From: Polynucleobacter sp. MWH-UH35A
Lineage (GTDB): Bacteria > Pseudomonadota > Gammaproteobacteria > Burkholderiales > Burkholderiaceae
Length of the DNA: 64,000 nt
Direction of reading: 5' to 3'
NCBI RefSeq assembly: GCF_018687075.1
Contig: NZ_CP061285.1
Coordinates: 558,001-622,000 of the forward strand
Part shown: positions 8,878 to 16,676 of the stretch, piece after piece
Numbering within the stretch: position 1 is the first letter of the stretch
How the letters are laid out: the number at the start of each line of letters is the position of its first letter
Program-made: the position numbers and the translations under genes
The notes under the pieces: model-generated
Seen by the model: only the letters and a program-made list of their open reading frames with translations
Told to the model about the DNA's origin: nothing
The model's database searches: none

Positions 8878-9836
8878 TATTTCGAATCCTGATTAATTTG
8901 TAACTTGCTCAGAATGGTTCCCCAGATCCCCTTAGGGAAGAACAGCACGAAGAACATGAAAACCACACCAACAACAGCCATCCAGTGTTTGGTAAAAGTG
9001 GTGACGACATCCTCTAGATAGAGCATGACTGCTGCGCCAATAAACGGGCCAAAGAATGTACCCATACCACCCAAGATGCTCATCATGACAGCTTGACCGG
9101 ATTGCAAGTAATGCAAAGAATCAATCGGCACAATAGAAAGGTGAAGGGCCCGCAATGAACCGGCTAAGCCACAAATAGCTGCTGACAAGACAAATACCAA
9201 TAGTTTGGTGCGAGCCACGTCGAATCCACAGGCTGCGGCGCGTTTTTCATTCTCACGAATGGCCTCCATCACGGCGCCTAAAGGAGAGCTCAGGATGCGA
9301 GAGATTAACCAAATTGCGATCACCACAAAAAATAGAATGATGTAGTACTTCACTAAAGGGTTTAAGAAGTCAGTCGGAATGCCAAGGATGTTGAATTCAT
9401 TGACGCGAACTCCGCGCAAACCATTCTCGCCACCAGTAAGGCTTTCTGCTTTGTAAAAAATGTAATACACGATTTGACCAAGCGCTAATGTCACCATGGA
9501 GAAGTAGATACCCCGAGTGCGGATAGCTAGATAACCCATGATGAGCCCACCAATGGCAGCACCAATAATCCCAACCAAAATTGCGGCACCCCATGGCATT
9601 CCGTAGTGAACAATGCCGATACCAGTGAGGTAACTGCCAATACCTAAAAATGCGGCATGGCCAAAAGAGAGAAGGCCCATATAACCAAAGAGCAAGTTGA
9701 AGCCCATGGCGAACAAACCAAAGATCAAAATATTGATTGCCAAAGCTTCGTACGGCATGATGAACGGAAAGATCGCCAAGAACAGCGTGCTAGCGAGTAC
9801 GCGATGGCGTGCGATGAGTTGTAAAAATGATTTCAT
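8877..9836 (-). CDS. livM: Branched-chain-type ABC transporter permease LivM
   Basis: 319 residues with about nine hydrophobic helices. Conserved LivM stretches are GLLSFGHAAFLGIGSY, IRTRGIYFSMVTLALGQ and GGENGLRG. It forms the inner-membrane channel with LivH. It lies 14 bases after livH and overlaps livG by one base. Confidence 0.88.
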   Translation of the reverse strand: MKSFLQLIARHRVLASTLFLAIFPFIMPYEALAINILIFGLFAMGFNLLFGYMGLLSFGHAAFLGIGSYLTGIGIVHYGMPWGAAILVGIIGAAIGGLIMGYLAIRTRGIYFSMVTLALGQIVYYIFYKAESLTGGENGLRGVRVNEFNILGIPTDFLNPLVKYYIILFFVVIAIWLISRILSSPLGAVMEAIRENEKRAAACGFDVARTKLLVFVLSAAICGLAGSLRALHLSIVPIDSLHYLQSGQAVMMSILGGMGTFFGPFIGAAVMLYLEDVVTTFTKHWMAVVGVVFMFFVLFFPKGIWGTILSKLQINQDSK

Positions 9837-9850
9837 ATATATACGGAGCC

Positions 9851-10735
9851 TTAGCCCATCGCTCCTGCTTTGCCAAATAAACCTTGTGGGCGAATTAACA
9901 ACACGACCGCCATCAATACAAAGATGGAGAGCTCTGCCAAGTCAGGGAAGAATAGAGAAGTCATGCTGTAGACAATACCTACAAATAAGCCGGCAACAAC
10001 AGCGCCTACTGGTGAGCCCATACCACCGACGACCGTTACTACAAAGGACTCAGCCAAAATCGGAATGCCCATTTCTGGATTAACTGAACGTGTTGGTGAG
10101 GCCAGAATGCCAGACAAGCCAGCAATTGCACATCCCAAACCAAAGACTAAGAGCCAAACCTTGGCAATATCAACGCCAAGCACCTTCACGATTTCTTGAT
10201 CTGCTGCACCTGCTTTGATGATGAGGCCATAGCGTGTTTTCTGAATGAAGAACCAGACACCCAGAATGATGATGGCAGTCGCAACTATTAAGAAGAGACG
10301 GTATTTGGGGAAAAAGCCAATGCCTACGTTCAATGTTCCGCCTAGACCCTCTGGGGTGATGGAAGGTAAGCCTTCGATGCCAAAGGTGACGCGCATCACT
10401 TCGATCAATACATAAGAAAGACCGAAGGTGAGTAGTAGAGGGTAATCTAGGCCGCGACCATAGAGCGGTCTCACTAAGAAACGCTCAGTGAGAAGTCCTA
10501 TGCCGCCTGTTATCAAAGGGGTGAGCACTAAGCTAAACCAAAAGCTTCCAGTGACGCCCAGGAAATAAACCCCTAAAAAAGCGCCCACCATAAAGAAGGC
10601 TCCATGAGCGAAGTTCACCACATTCAGCATGCCAAAAATTAGGCATAAACCTAGTGCTAGAAGTGCATAAATACTGCCTAAGGCGATGCCTGTAAGCAAT
10701 TGCATGCAAAGAAGTTCAAATGTAAGACCAGTCAT
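9851..10735 (-). CDS. livH: Branched-chain-type ABC transporter permease LivH
   Basis: 294 residues with about eight hydrophobic helices. Family sequences are GSIYALLALGLCLIFG, NFAHGAFFMVGAF and GGMGSPVGAVVAGLFVG. It follows the binding-protein gene after an 86-base gap that contains a hairpin, a common arrangement when the binding protein must be made in excess over the permease. Confidence 0.88.
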   Translation of the reverse strand: MTGLTFELLCMQLLTGIALGSIYALLALGLCLIFGMLNVVNFAHGAFFMVGAFLGVYFLGVTGSFWFSLVLTPLITGGIGLLTERFLVRPLYGRGLDYPLLLTFGLSYVLIEVMRVTFGIEGLPSITPEGLGGTLNVGIGFFPKYRLFLIVATAIIILGVWFFIQKTRYGLIIKAGAADQEIVKVLGVDIAKVWLLVFGLGCAIAGLSGILASPTRSVNPEMGIPILAESFVVTVVGGMGSPVGAVVAGLFVGIVYSMTSLFFPDLAELSIFVLMAVVLLIRPQGLFGKAGAMG

Positions 10736-10784
10736 AAATGTACTCAGAAAAACTCCCCGCTACCGACTGGTTTTGGGAAGTGGA

Positions 10785-10811
10785 TCAGGGTGAATGATTA
10801 ATCCACCCTGA
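10785..10811 (-). promoter_or_regulatory. Intercistronic hairpin between binding protein and livH
   Basis: TCAGGGTG, an 11-base loop, then CACCCTGA: a perfect 8-bp stem lying 10 bases past the binding-protein stop and upstream of livH. On the transcribed strand it is not followed by a U run, so it is more likely an mRNA-end stabiliser or partial attenuator than a full terminator. Confidence 0.5.
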
Positions 10812-10821
10812 AATTTTTGGA

Positions 10822-12057
10822 TTAGGCTTTGTGGCCTAGCTCTGCGCAAGAACGCATGTTTTTCTCAGTAGTAGGTTCAATCGTCAAAATATTGAAGACG
10901 TCATACTTGTCTTTCATATTCTTAGATTTGGACTCTACGATGATGACGGTTTGAACAGCTTGATGATCGCATTTGCGATAGTACTCAGGACCCTTGTACC
11001 AGTCGTATTTCATGTTTTCCATTGCTGTAACCACTTTTAGCGTGTCGGTGGACTTTGCAATCTTCACTCCAGCCAAGACGCTCTTCACACCTGCATAACC
11101 CAGTGCGCCGTAATCAGATGGCACGGAGCCGTTATACATTTTGCGGAAAGCATCATTAAATGCTTTTGCAGTCGGAATGCGATCCTCAAGACCCCAGTAA
11201 TAGGAGGTGCCACCGATGATGCCTTCAAAAGCTTCGGGCCCACCTGCTAGACGTGAGGTGTAAAGCAGTACCGGTGTCACAATCTTCATACTGGATTTAA
11301 GGCCGAAGTCAGTGCACTGCTTAGCGGCATTTACCAAGTCGCGACCAAAGTTACAGAGCACCAAAATGTCTGGGTTTAAGGCTTTAATACGTGGTAAGAA
11401 AGCGGAGTAATCAGATGCGCCTAATGGGTGACGAATGTCAGCCAACGTTGTTGCGCCCATTTCTTTGCCAGCACGCTCAAAAGCACGAACCATTTCATGG
11501 CCGTAAGCATAGTCAGCCGTTAAGAACACAATCTTTTTGCCAAAGCGAGGAATGGAGTAGCGTGCTACAGCACCAGCAGTCATTGTTGGGTTTAGTGCTT
11601 CATGGAACGTATACACACTCCAGTCTTTTGCTTCGTTAATCGCATCAGATTGGCTGATGGAGTTAAACAGAACCTTACGCTCTTTACATACTGCATTGAT
11701 TGAGAGTTGTGTAGCAGCAGAAAGTGAGCCAACAACAAAATTCACTTTATCTTTTTCAATCAACTCTAATGTGCGAGTTGCCGCCTCACCAGGATTGAGT
11801 TTGTCATCGCGCACCAAGAGTTCTGCTTTGCGTCCATTGAAACCGCCGGCATCATTAAATTCTTTGATAGCTAATTCAGCAGCTTTTACCTGGTCTTGCG
11901 CTTCCGCAGAGAATGGACCAGTTAAGGGTGTTGGAAAGCCGATCTTGATGGTGTCGGCTTGCGCATTTGCAACGTTTAACCAAAGTGGGGCGCTTGCTGC
12001 AGCTGCTCCACCAATCAACATCTGGCGTCTAGTTTGATTCGTTACTTTTTGTTTCAT
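10822..12057 (-). CDS. ABC transporter substrate-binding protein (LivK-like), Tat-exported
   Basis: 411 residues from the ATG at 12057. An in-frame ATG five codons upstream overlaps the ribosome site GGAGGAGA, so the later start is right. The N-terminus has a twin-arginine motif (QTRRQMLIGGAAAA) and an ANAQA cleavage region. The mature part has the type I periplasmic fold: IKIGFPTPLTGPFS, NDAGGFNGRKAELL, FVVGSLSAATQLS. Tat export and association with hydroxylase and monooxygenase genes favour an aromatic-type ligand over amino acids, but this is inference. Confidence 0.85.
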   Translation of the reverse strand: MKQKVTNQTRRQMLIGGAAAASAPLWLNVANAQADTIKIGFPTPLTGPFSAEAQDQVKAAELAIKEFNDAGGFNGRKAELLVRDDKLNPGEAATRTLELIEKDKVNFVVGSLSAATQLSINAVCKERKVLFNSISQSDAINEAKDWSVYTFHEALNPTMTAGAVARYSIPRFGKKIVFLTADYAYGHEMVRAFERAGKEMGATTLADIRHPLGASDYSAFLPRIKALNPDILVLCNFGRDLVNAAKQCTDFGLKSSMKIVTPVLLYTSRLAGGPEAFEGIIGGTSYYWGLEDRIPTAKAFNDAFRKMYNGSVPSDYGALGYAGVKSVLAGVKIAKSTDTLKVVTAMENMKYDWYKGPEYYRKCDHQAVQTVIIVESKSKNMKDKYDVFNILTIEPTTEKNMRSCAELGHKA

Positions 12058-12131
12058 GGTTGTCTCCTCCATATAAAACTTTGTTAAATAAGAATACTTT
12101 TGTTTTTCTAAATCTTAACTGAATGCGCCTT

Positions 12132-13373
12132 TCAATGTGCGGACTCAGGCACTGCTTTCCCTTGGGCTAATAGATCGCTGATATCAATCGCGGTTTCCGC
12201 CATTACAGTATCGGCATTTCTTTTGAGCTTCTCGTTATCCCTATTACCCTTGCTGCCCTGGGCTTGCATATAGCGTCCCAAATATTGCGCTCTAGCCACT
12301 ACTTGCTGTCCTAGTTTGAGTCGCTCATCGCTATAAGCATTCAGTGCTGCTGGGGTGGCTCCAAGTACGGCAATGTGCTTTGCAATTACCATGGCTTCAT
12401 CGCCTGCTTTGGTGACCCCCATTCCCACGTGAGGTCTGCCAACAAATGCTGCATCACCCATTAAGGCAATTCTGCCAAATACAATTTGTTCTGATCGCAC
12501 GTCATAAATTGCTTGTAAGAAGGGGGCTGCTGTTTTTTCAAGAATCTCGGCGTATTGCGGCGCCAGAATTTCTTGTGCCACTTTGCGCATATGCGCAATA
12601 TGCTTCCAGGAAACCTTGAGTGGTGGGATACCGGTGGGGTAATAATGGCCATCATCATCGGTCAGAAGACTTACCAGCTCCTCATGTTCCGATGCGGGGC
12701 GATACCATACAAAGTTATAACGACGCTTGCCTGGGCGAGTGTCATTGCCTGTGCCAGCAACTGGATACCCGAGCATTTGCTCGCCATTCGGTAAGCAAAA
12801 TCCAAAGCGATTAAATAGGGTCTCCAAGGTGTACTGAGATAAGCAGGCCTCATCGCACACACCACGCCAAGCAATATAGCCAGCGTATTCAGGTTGAATC
12901 TGCGGCGCGACTTGTGCTCTTACTGCGGAGCGTATGCCATCGGAAGCGATTAATAGCTCCGCATCATATTTACTGCCATCCTCACACAGCACATGCACAG
13001 CGTTCACATCTTGAGTAACGGTCTTTACTGTTTTGCCTTGAAGGTAGCGCTCGCTTGGGAAGCTTTCTTTGAGCATGTGATAGAGGCGGCTCCAGGAGGT
13101 AAGTACCTGAGGTAGATCCATTTCACCGAGGCTTTGGCCGTCTGCGCCTAAAGTGATGCGTTTGGTCACAGGAACGCCCAGAGTTTCGTCAACGGTGACC
13201 CCAGCTGCTCTTAATGCTTCTGCTAGGGCATCGTGCGTCACAATACCGGCGCCACGACCGTCTAGAGAGCCAACAGTCTTCTCTAGTAAGGTGACGTCAT
13301 GACCTTGTCGCAGCAAAATGTTTGCCGCAAATAATCCGCCAAGAGAGCCGCCAACAACTAGAATTTTTGCCAT
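12132..13373 (-). CDS. FAD-dependent aromatic monooxygenase, 2,6-dihydroxypyridine 3-hydroxylase-like
   Basis: 413 residues; the ATG at 13373 has AGGAG six bases upstream. Motifs are the FAD-binding GGSLGGLFAANIL at the N-terminus, ASDGIRSAVRAQ in the middle, and GDAAFVGRPHVGMGVTKAGDEA near residue 320. GRGAGIV and YAGYIAWRG recall 2,6-dihydroxypyridine 3-hydroxylase and related class A flavin hydroxylases. These insert one oxygen atom into a hydroxylated ring using NAD(P)H. The adjoining VOC gene and the divergent molybdenum hydroxylase would fit successive ring hydroxylations. The exact substrate is unknown. Confidence 0.75.
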   Translation of the reverse strand: MAKILVVGGSLGGLFAANILLRQGHDVTLLEKTVGSLDGRGAGIVTHDALAEALRAAGVTVDETLGVPVTKRITLGADGQSLGEMDLPQVLTSWSRLYHMLKESFPSERYLQGKTVKTVTQDVNAVHVLCEDGSKYDAELLIASDGIRSAVRAQVAPQIQPEYAGYIAWRGVCDEACLSQYTLETLFNRFGFCLPNGEQMLGYPVAGTGNDTRPGKRRYNFVWYRPASEHEELVSLLTDDDGHYYPTGIPPLKVSWKHIAHMRKVAQEILAPQYAEILEKTAAPFLQAIYDVRSEQIVFGRIALMGDAAFVGRPHVGMGVTKAGDEAMVIAKHIAVLGATPAALNAYSDERLKLGQQVVARAQYLGRYMQAQGSKGNRDNEKLKRNADTVMAETAIDISDLLAQGKAVPESAH

Positions 13374-13382
13374 CAATTTCTC

Positions 13383-13841
13383 CTATGCTGCTTTCGCATC
13401 TAAGGCAGTTTTTTCTGCTGCTGGATAGTTCAACTCAATCACAATGCCATTCGGATCATCCAAAAATATTTGATGGAGCCCTATAACAGGAACGGTTCGC
13501 TCGCGATAGGCAATATTTAATTTTTGAAGTAGGGCAATTTTTTCTTCCAAGCCAGTTGCAAAAAATGCGATGTGATCAACCGCCCCAGATCCATGTAGGG
13601 TACTAGGGTCGCGATCTCCTAAATATTTTTTGAGTCCATTCGGATCATTTTTATCAATAGCAATCAAGTGCAAGACTGCGTTAGCCCAACTACTTTCATC
13701 GCCGTTGTAAAGCCATACACCGGGAAACGGAAACTCTGGCCTTGGTCCAACAGTTAAGCCAAGCAATTGCTCATAAAACTCAGTTGTTTTTTCGATTTCG
13801 AGGCTGCGAATGGAGAAGTGATTGAGGCTTAAGTTAGACAT
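13383..13841 (-). CDS. VOC superfamily protein (glyoxalase/dioxygenase fold)
   Basis: 152 residues with the two beta-alpha-beta-beta-beta modules of the vicinal oxygen chelate fold. Candidate metal ligands are H8 (NHFSI), the His of VDHIAFF, the His of LHQIF and the Glu of VIELN. The ribosome site AAAGG lies five bases before the ATG. Family members isomerise, ring-cleave or modify electrophiles. Its position between the TetR gene and the flavin monooxygenase suggests action on an intermediate of the same pathway. It is short for a classical extradiol dioxygenase, so a glyoxalase-like role is equally possible. Confidence 0.75.
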   Translation of the reverse strand: MSNLSLNHFSIRSLEIEKTTEFYEQLLGLTVGPRPEFPFPGVWLYNGDESSWANAVLHLIAIDKNDPNGLKKYLGDRDPSTLHGSGAVDHIAFFATGLEEKIALLQKLNIAYRERTVPVIGLHQIFLDDPNGIVIELNYPAAEKTALDAKAA

Positions 13842-13852
13842 GATGACCTTTG

Positions 13853-14548
13853 TTATTGGGCAAATAGTGATTTGGCGGAATGAAGGTAAGACTGCACTCG
13901 ATCTCGAATGATTTCTTGTTCTGTATTAGGGCTCTCAGCTGCATAGATAGCTTGTCCGTAGATCCAGCGTCGCATACCGATATAGAAGATTCCACCATGC
14001 AGACCCATCAAAAATTCAAGCTCACGTTGCGTCGGCTTGGATGTATCTGATCTACCGCAATACTTACGAGTTTCGCGAATCAGTCTTGGTAACAAGCGTT
14101 TACGTAAAAGTTCGAAGAAGCGATCACTGATGGAGTGATCGCTCAGTCCCGAGAAAATCAAGATGCGAACAAAGTCATACGTCAAGACTGTGTTGGAATA
14201 GTCCAAGTAAAACGCATTGAATTTTTCTTCGGGCGTAAGTGACTCATCATCAAGTAACTCTTCCCACTCCGGTTTCCAACGAGACTCAAAAACCTCTTTG
14301 TAGACTTCCTGAATCAAAGCGTCTTTGGTTGGGAAATAGTGATAGAGCAGGGTATGGGTGATCCCGAGCTCTTTGGATAAATTTCTGAGCTGCCCATCAA
14401 CTCCATTTCTGGCAAAGAATTGAATGGCGCTGTCGACTATTTGGCGTTTCCGTTCGGCTGTCCCCATCCGCTTTCGGATTGGCGTTGTTCCACCCGCTGA
14501 AATTTCAGCATTATTTGGGCTGGAAACGCTATCTTCACTAAATCGCAT
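13853..14548 (-). CDS. TetR family transcriptional regulator
   Basis: 231 residues. The N-terminal helix-turn-helix is RKRQIVDSAIQFFARNGVD...LGITHTLLYHYFPTKDALIQEV, a standard TetR reading head. The C-terminal ligand domain is not assignable. It lies at the junction between the transporter/monooxygenase operon, of which it is the first gene, and the divergent molybdenum-hydroxylase genes. A 13-bp palindrome in the 112-base gap is a candidate operator, so it probably controls both directions and itself. Its effector is likely the pathway substrate. Confidence 0.85.
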   Translation of the reverse strand: MRFSEDSVSSPNNAEISAGGTTPIRKRMGTAERKRQIVDSAIQFFARNGVDGQLRNLSKELGITHTLLYHYFPTKDALIQEVYKEVFESRWKPEWEELLDDESLTPEEKFNAFYLDYSNTVLTYDFVRILIFSGLSDHSISDRFFELLRKRLLPRLIRETRKYCGRSDTSKPTQRELEFLMGLHGGIFYIGMRRWIYGQAIYAAESPNTEQEIIRDRVQSYLHSAKSLFAQ

Positions 14549-14605
14549 GGATTCTCAGGGTTTATCCGAATTTGGACTTATTGACCAAAAGTTAAATAAT
14601 GGTAC

Positions 14606-14618
14606 ATTGTTGAACAAT
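14606..14618. promoter_or_regulatory. Candidate TetR operator
   Basis: ATTGTT-G-AACAAT, a perfect 6-1-6 palindrome centred in the divergent gap between the TetR gene and the CoxG-like gene. Size, symmetry and position suit a TetR-type operator acting on both promoters. No binding data exist; this is a sequence-based proposal. Confidence 0.45.
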
Positions 14619-14660
14619 TGGTAGATAAGACTCTATTCGTACAAACCCCAAGGAGATCAA

Positions 14661-15116
14661 ATGGAATTAAATGGCGAGCAACTGATATCGGCTCCAATCC
14701 CAGAAGTATGGAAGGGTTTGAACGATATTGACGTCTTGGCCAAGTCTATTCCTGGCTGTGAGGAGATCAATCGGATCTCTCCAGATGAGATCCACGCCAA
14801 GGTGATGTTCAAGATTGGGCCCGTAAGAGCCCGTTTTGCCGGGAAATTACTCCTGAGCGACATCATTCCAGACCAATCTTGTTCAATGGCTTTTGAGGGG
14901 TCTGGCGGGGCGGCTGGATTTGCCAAAGGAAAGTCACGGGTAGAGCTAAAGCAGGCTGAAGGAGGCACTTTGGTTTCTTACACAACCGAAGCCTCGATTG
15001 GCGGCAAATTAGGTCAAATTGGCGGGCGCTTAATTAGCGCATCGGCCAAAAAGATTGCGGACGACTTTTTTCAGAAGTTTGCAAAAGAATTAGGCGGGGA
15101 GACAGTGGCGTTGTAG
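14661..15116 (+). CDS. CoxG-like SRPBCC family protein
   Basis: 151 residues of the CoxG branch of the START/SRPBCC fold: IPGCEEI, HAKVMFKIGPVRARFAGK and a Gly-rich centre SGGAAGFAKGKSRV. CoxG proteins are encoded with CO dehydrogenase and related molybdenum hydroxylases and help recruit or mature the enzyme at the membrane. This one lacks the C-terminal membrane anchor of Oligotropha CoxG. Ribosome site AAGGAG precedes the ATG. It is first in the plus-strand unit, followed after 146 bases by the FAD subunit gene. Confidence 0.8.
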   Translation: MELNGEQLISAPIPEVWKGLNDIDVLAKSIPGCEEINRISPDEIHAKVMFKIGPVRARFAGKLLLSDIIPDQSCSMAFEGSGGAAGFAKGKSRVELKQAEGGTLVSYTTEASIGGKLGQIGGRLISASAKKIADDFFQKFAKELGGETVAL

Positions 15117-15262
15117 TCATACGCTAGCAGTGAATAAAGAGTAGCAGCAAGACTCTAAAAAATAAAACTACAAAAAGTAGTTGTCGTAAACCAAGTAGCA
15201 AACAGAGCGGTACAAAAATATAAAGCTAAAAAAGCTAATGACATTGGTGGTGGAGGAGACGA

Positions 15263-16117
15263 ATGAAATCTGCAGCATTTGATTATGTAAAGCCTAAGGC
15301 ATTGCAGGAGGCATTATCTTTGCTTGAACAGGGCGGTGATGATGCTCGCTTAATTGCGGGCGGCCAAACTTTACTGGCTACCTTGAATATGCGCTTGTCT
15401 GAACCTAGCGTATTAATTGATATTACCGATGTAGCTGAGCTGAAGGGCATTTCTATTGTTGGTAACAGCCTGCGTATTGGTGCGTTAGTAACGCATACTG
15501 AAATTGAAGATTCGGAGTTGGTGGCAAAACATGCTCCGCTTTTAAAAGCAGCCGCCCCACATATTGCTCATCGGGCAATTCGCAATCTGGGCACCTGGGG
15601 CGGATCTTTAGCCTACGGTGATCCAGCCGCTGAGTGGCCTGCCTGCAGCTTGGCCTTGCGTGCAACCATGATTATTCATGGTCCAGCCGGCGAACGAAAA
15701 ATTCCAGCTAAGGATTTTTTTATCGATCTCTACACAACATCTTTAGAGTCCGATGAAATTTTGGTTGCCACTGAGATTCCGCTTGCAAGTCAGCAAGAGG
15801 TTTTTTATTTCCATGAGCTGGCCAGGCGTCATGGTGATTACGCAGTTGCTGGATTAGCTGCAACAGCACAAAAGCAAGGTGATGTTTTATCTAATTGTGC
15901 TTTTATATTCTTTTCGGTTGGCGCCACACCAGTGATGGCAACAAAAGCGCAGGACTTGGTAAATGGTCAAAAATTAAATGATCAATTGATTGCCAAAGCG
16001 GTAGCTGAAGCTCGCAATGAAATCGAAGCGATTGCCGATATCACTAATAGCGCAGAAGCCAAGCAACATTTAATTGGTGTTTTGCTTGAGCGTGGTCTCA
16101 AGCACATGATTGCTTAA
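15263..16117 (+). CDS. Molybdenum hydroxylase, FAD-binding medium subunit (CoxM-like)
   Basis: 284 residues with the two FAD-contact motifs of this family: IAGGQTLLATLNMR (about residue 32) and GTWGGSLAYGDPAAEWPA (about residue 112). The C-terminal domain is the CO dehydrogenase flavoprotein type. It takes electrons from the [2Fe-2S] subunit and passes them to an acceptor. A strong ribosome site (GGAGGAGA) precedes the ATG. Gene order medium, small, large (MSL) matches cox and nicotine/xanthine dehydrogenase operons. Confidence 0.88.
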   Translation: MKSAAFDYVKPKALQEALSLLEQGGDDARLIAGGQTLLATLNMRLSEPSVLIDITDVAELKGISIVGNSLRIGALVTHTEIEDSELVAKHAPLLKAAAPHIAHRAIRNLGTWGGSLAYGDPAAEWPACSLALRATMIIHGPAGERKIPAKDFFIDLYTTSLESDEILVATEIPLASQQEVFYFHELARRHGDYAVAGLAATAQKQGDVLSNCAFIFFSVGATPVMATKAQDLVNGQKLNDQLIAKAVAEARNEIEAIADITNSAEAKQHLIGVLLERGLKHMIA

Positions 16118-16148
16118 GCTCAATCATTATAAGAATTTGGAGATCAGA

Positions 16149-16658
16149 ATGAGTTTGAAGAAAAAAATTTCAATGACTGTGAATGGTCAACTGGTATGCG
16201 CAGAGATTGAGCCGCGCCGACATTTGGTGGATTTTTTACGTGAAGACCTTCATCTCAAAGGGCCTCATTTGGGTTGTGAGCAGGGCGCATGTGGAGCCTG
16301 CACTGTCAAAGTGAATGGGCAAATTATTCGTGGATGCCTTTTTTTGGCAGTCCAAGCAGACGGCAGCGTGGTTGAAACGGTTGAAGGGCTTACTAAGAGC
16401 GGTGTCTTAACCGATCTACAAGAGTCTTTTATGCGTCACAACGCAATGCAATGTGGCTTCTGTTCTTCCGGAATGTTGTTAGCTGCAGCGGAATTAATTG
16501 AGAGGCAGCCTAAGGCAACTCGCGAACAAGTGCGCGAGTGGATCTCCGGCAATTACTGCCGTTGTACTGGCTACCACTCGATTGTGGATGCGATTGTCGA
16601 CGTATTAGAAGTCCGAGCTAAGGGCCAAAAAATTAAACCCGTCCTCGCTAACGCTTAA
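16149..16658 (+). CDS. Molybdenum hydroxylase, [2Fe-2S] small subunit (CoxS-like)
   Basis: 169 residues from the ATG at 16149, which has GGAG upstream; an ATG 13 codons earlier would overlap the medium-subunit gene and gives no family sequence. Two [2Fe-2S] sites are complete: C43, C48, C51, C63 (plant-ferredoxin-like) and C102, C105, C137, C139 (the CxRC helical domain, GNYCRCTGY). It relays electrons from the molybdenum centre to FAD. Confidence 0.9.
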   Translation: MSLKKKISMTVNGQLVCAEIEPRRHLVDFLREDLHLKGPHLGCEQGACGACTVKVNGQIIRGCLFLAVQADGSVVETVEGLTKSGVLTDLQESFMRHNAMQCGFCSSGMLLAAAELIERQPKATREQVREWISGNYCRCTGYHSIVDAIVDVLEVRAKGQKIKPVLANA

Positions 16659-16676
16659 GGTATTAAGGAACGCATT

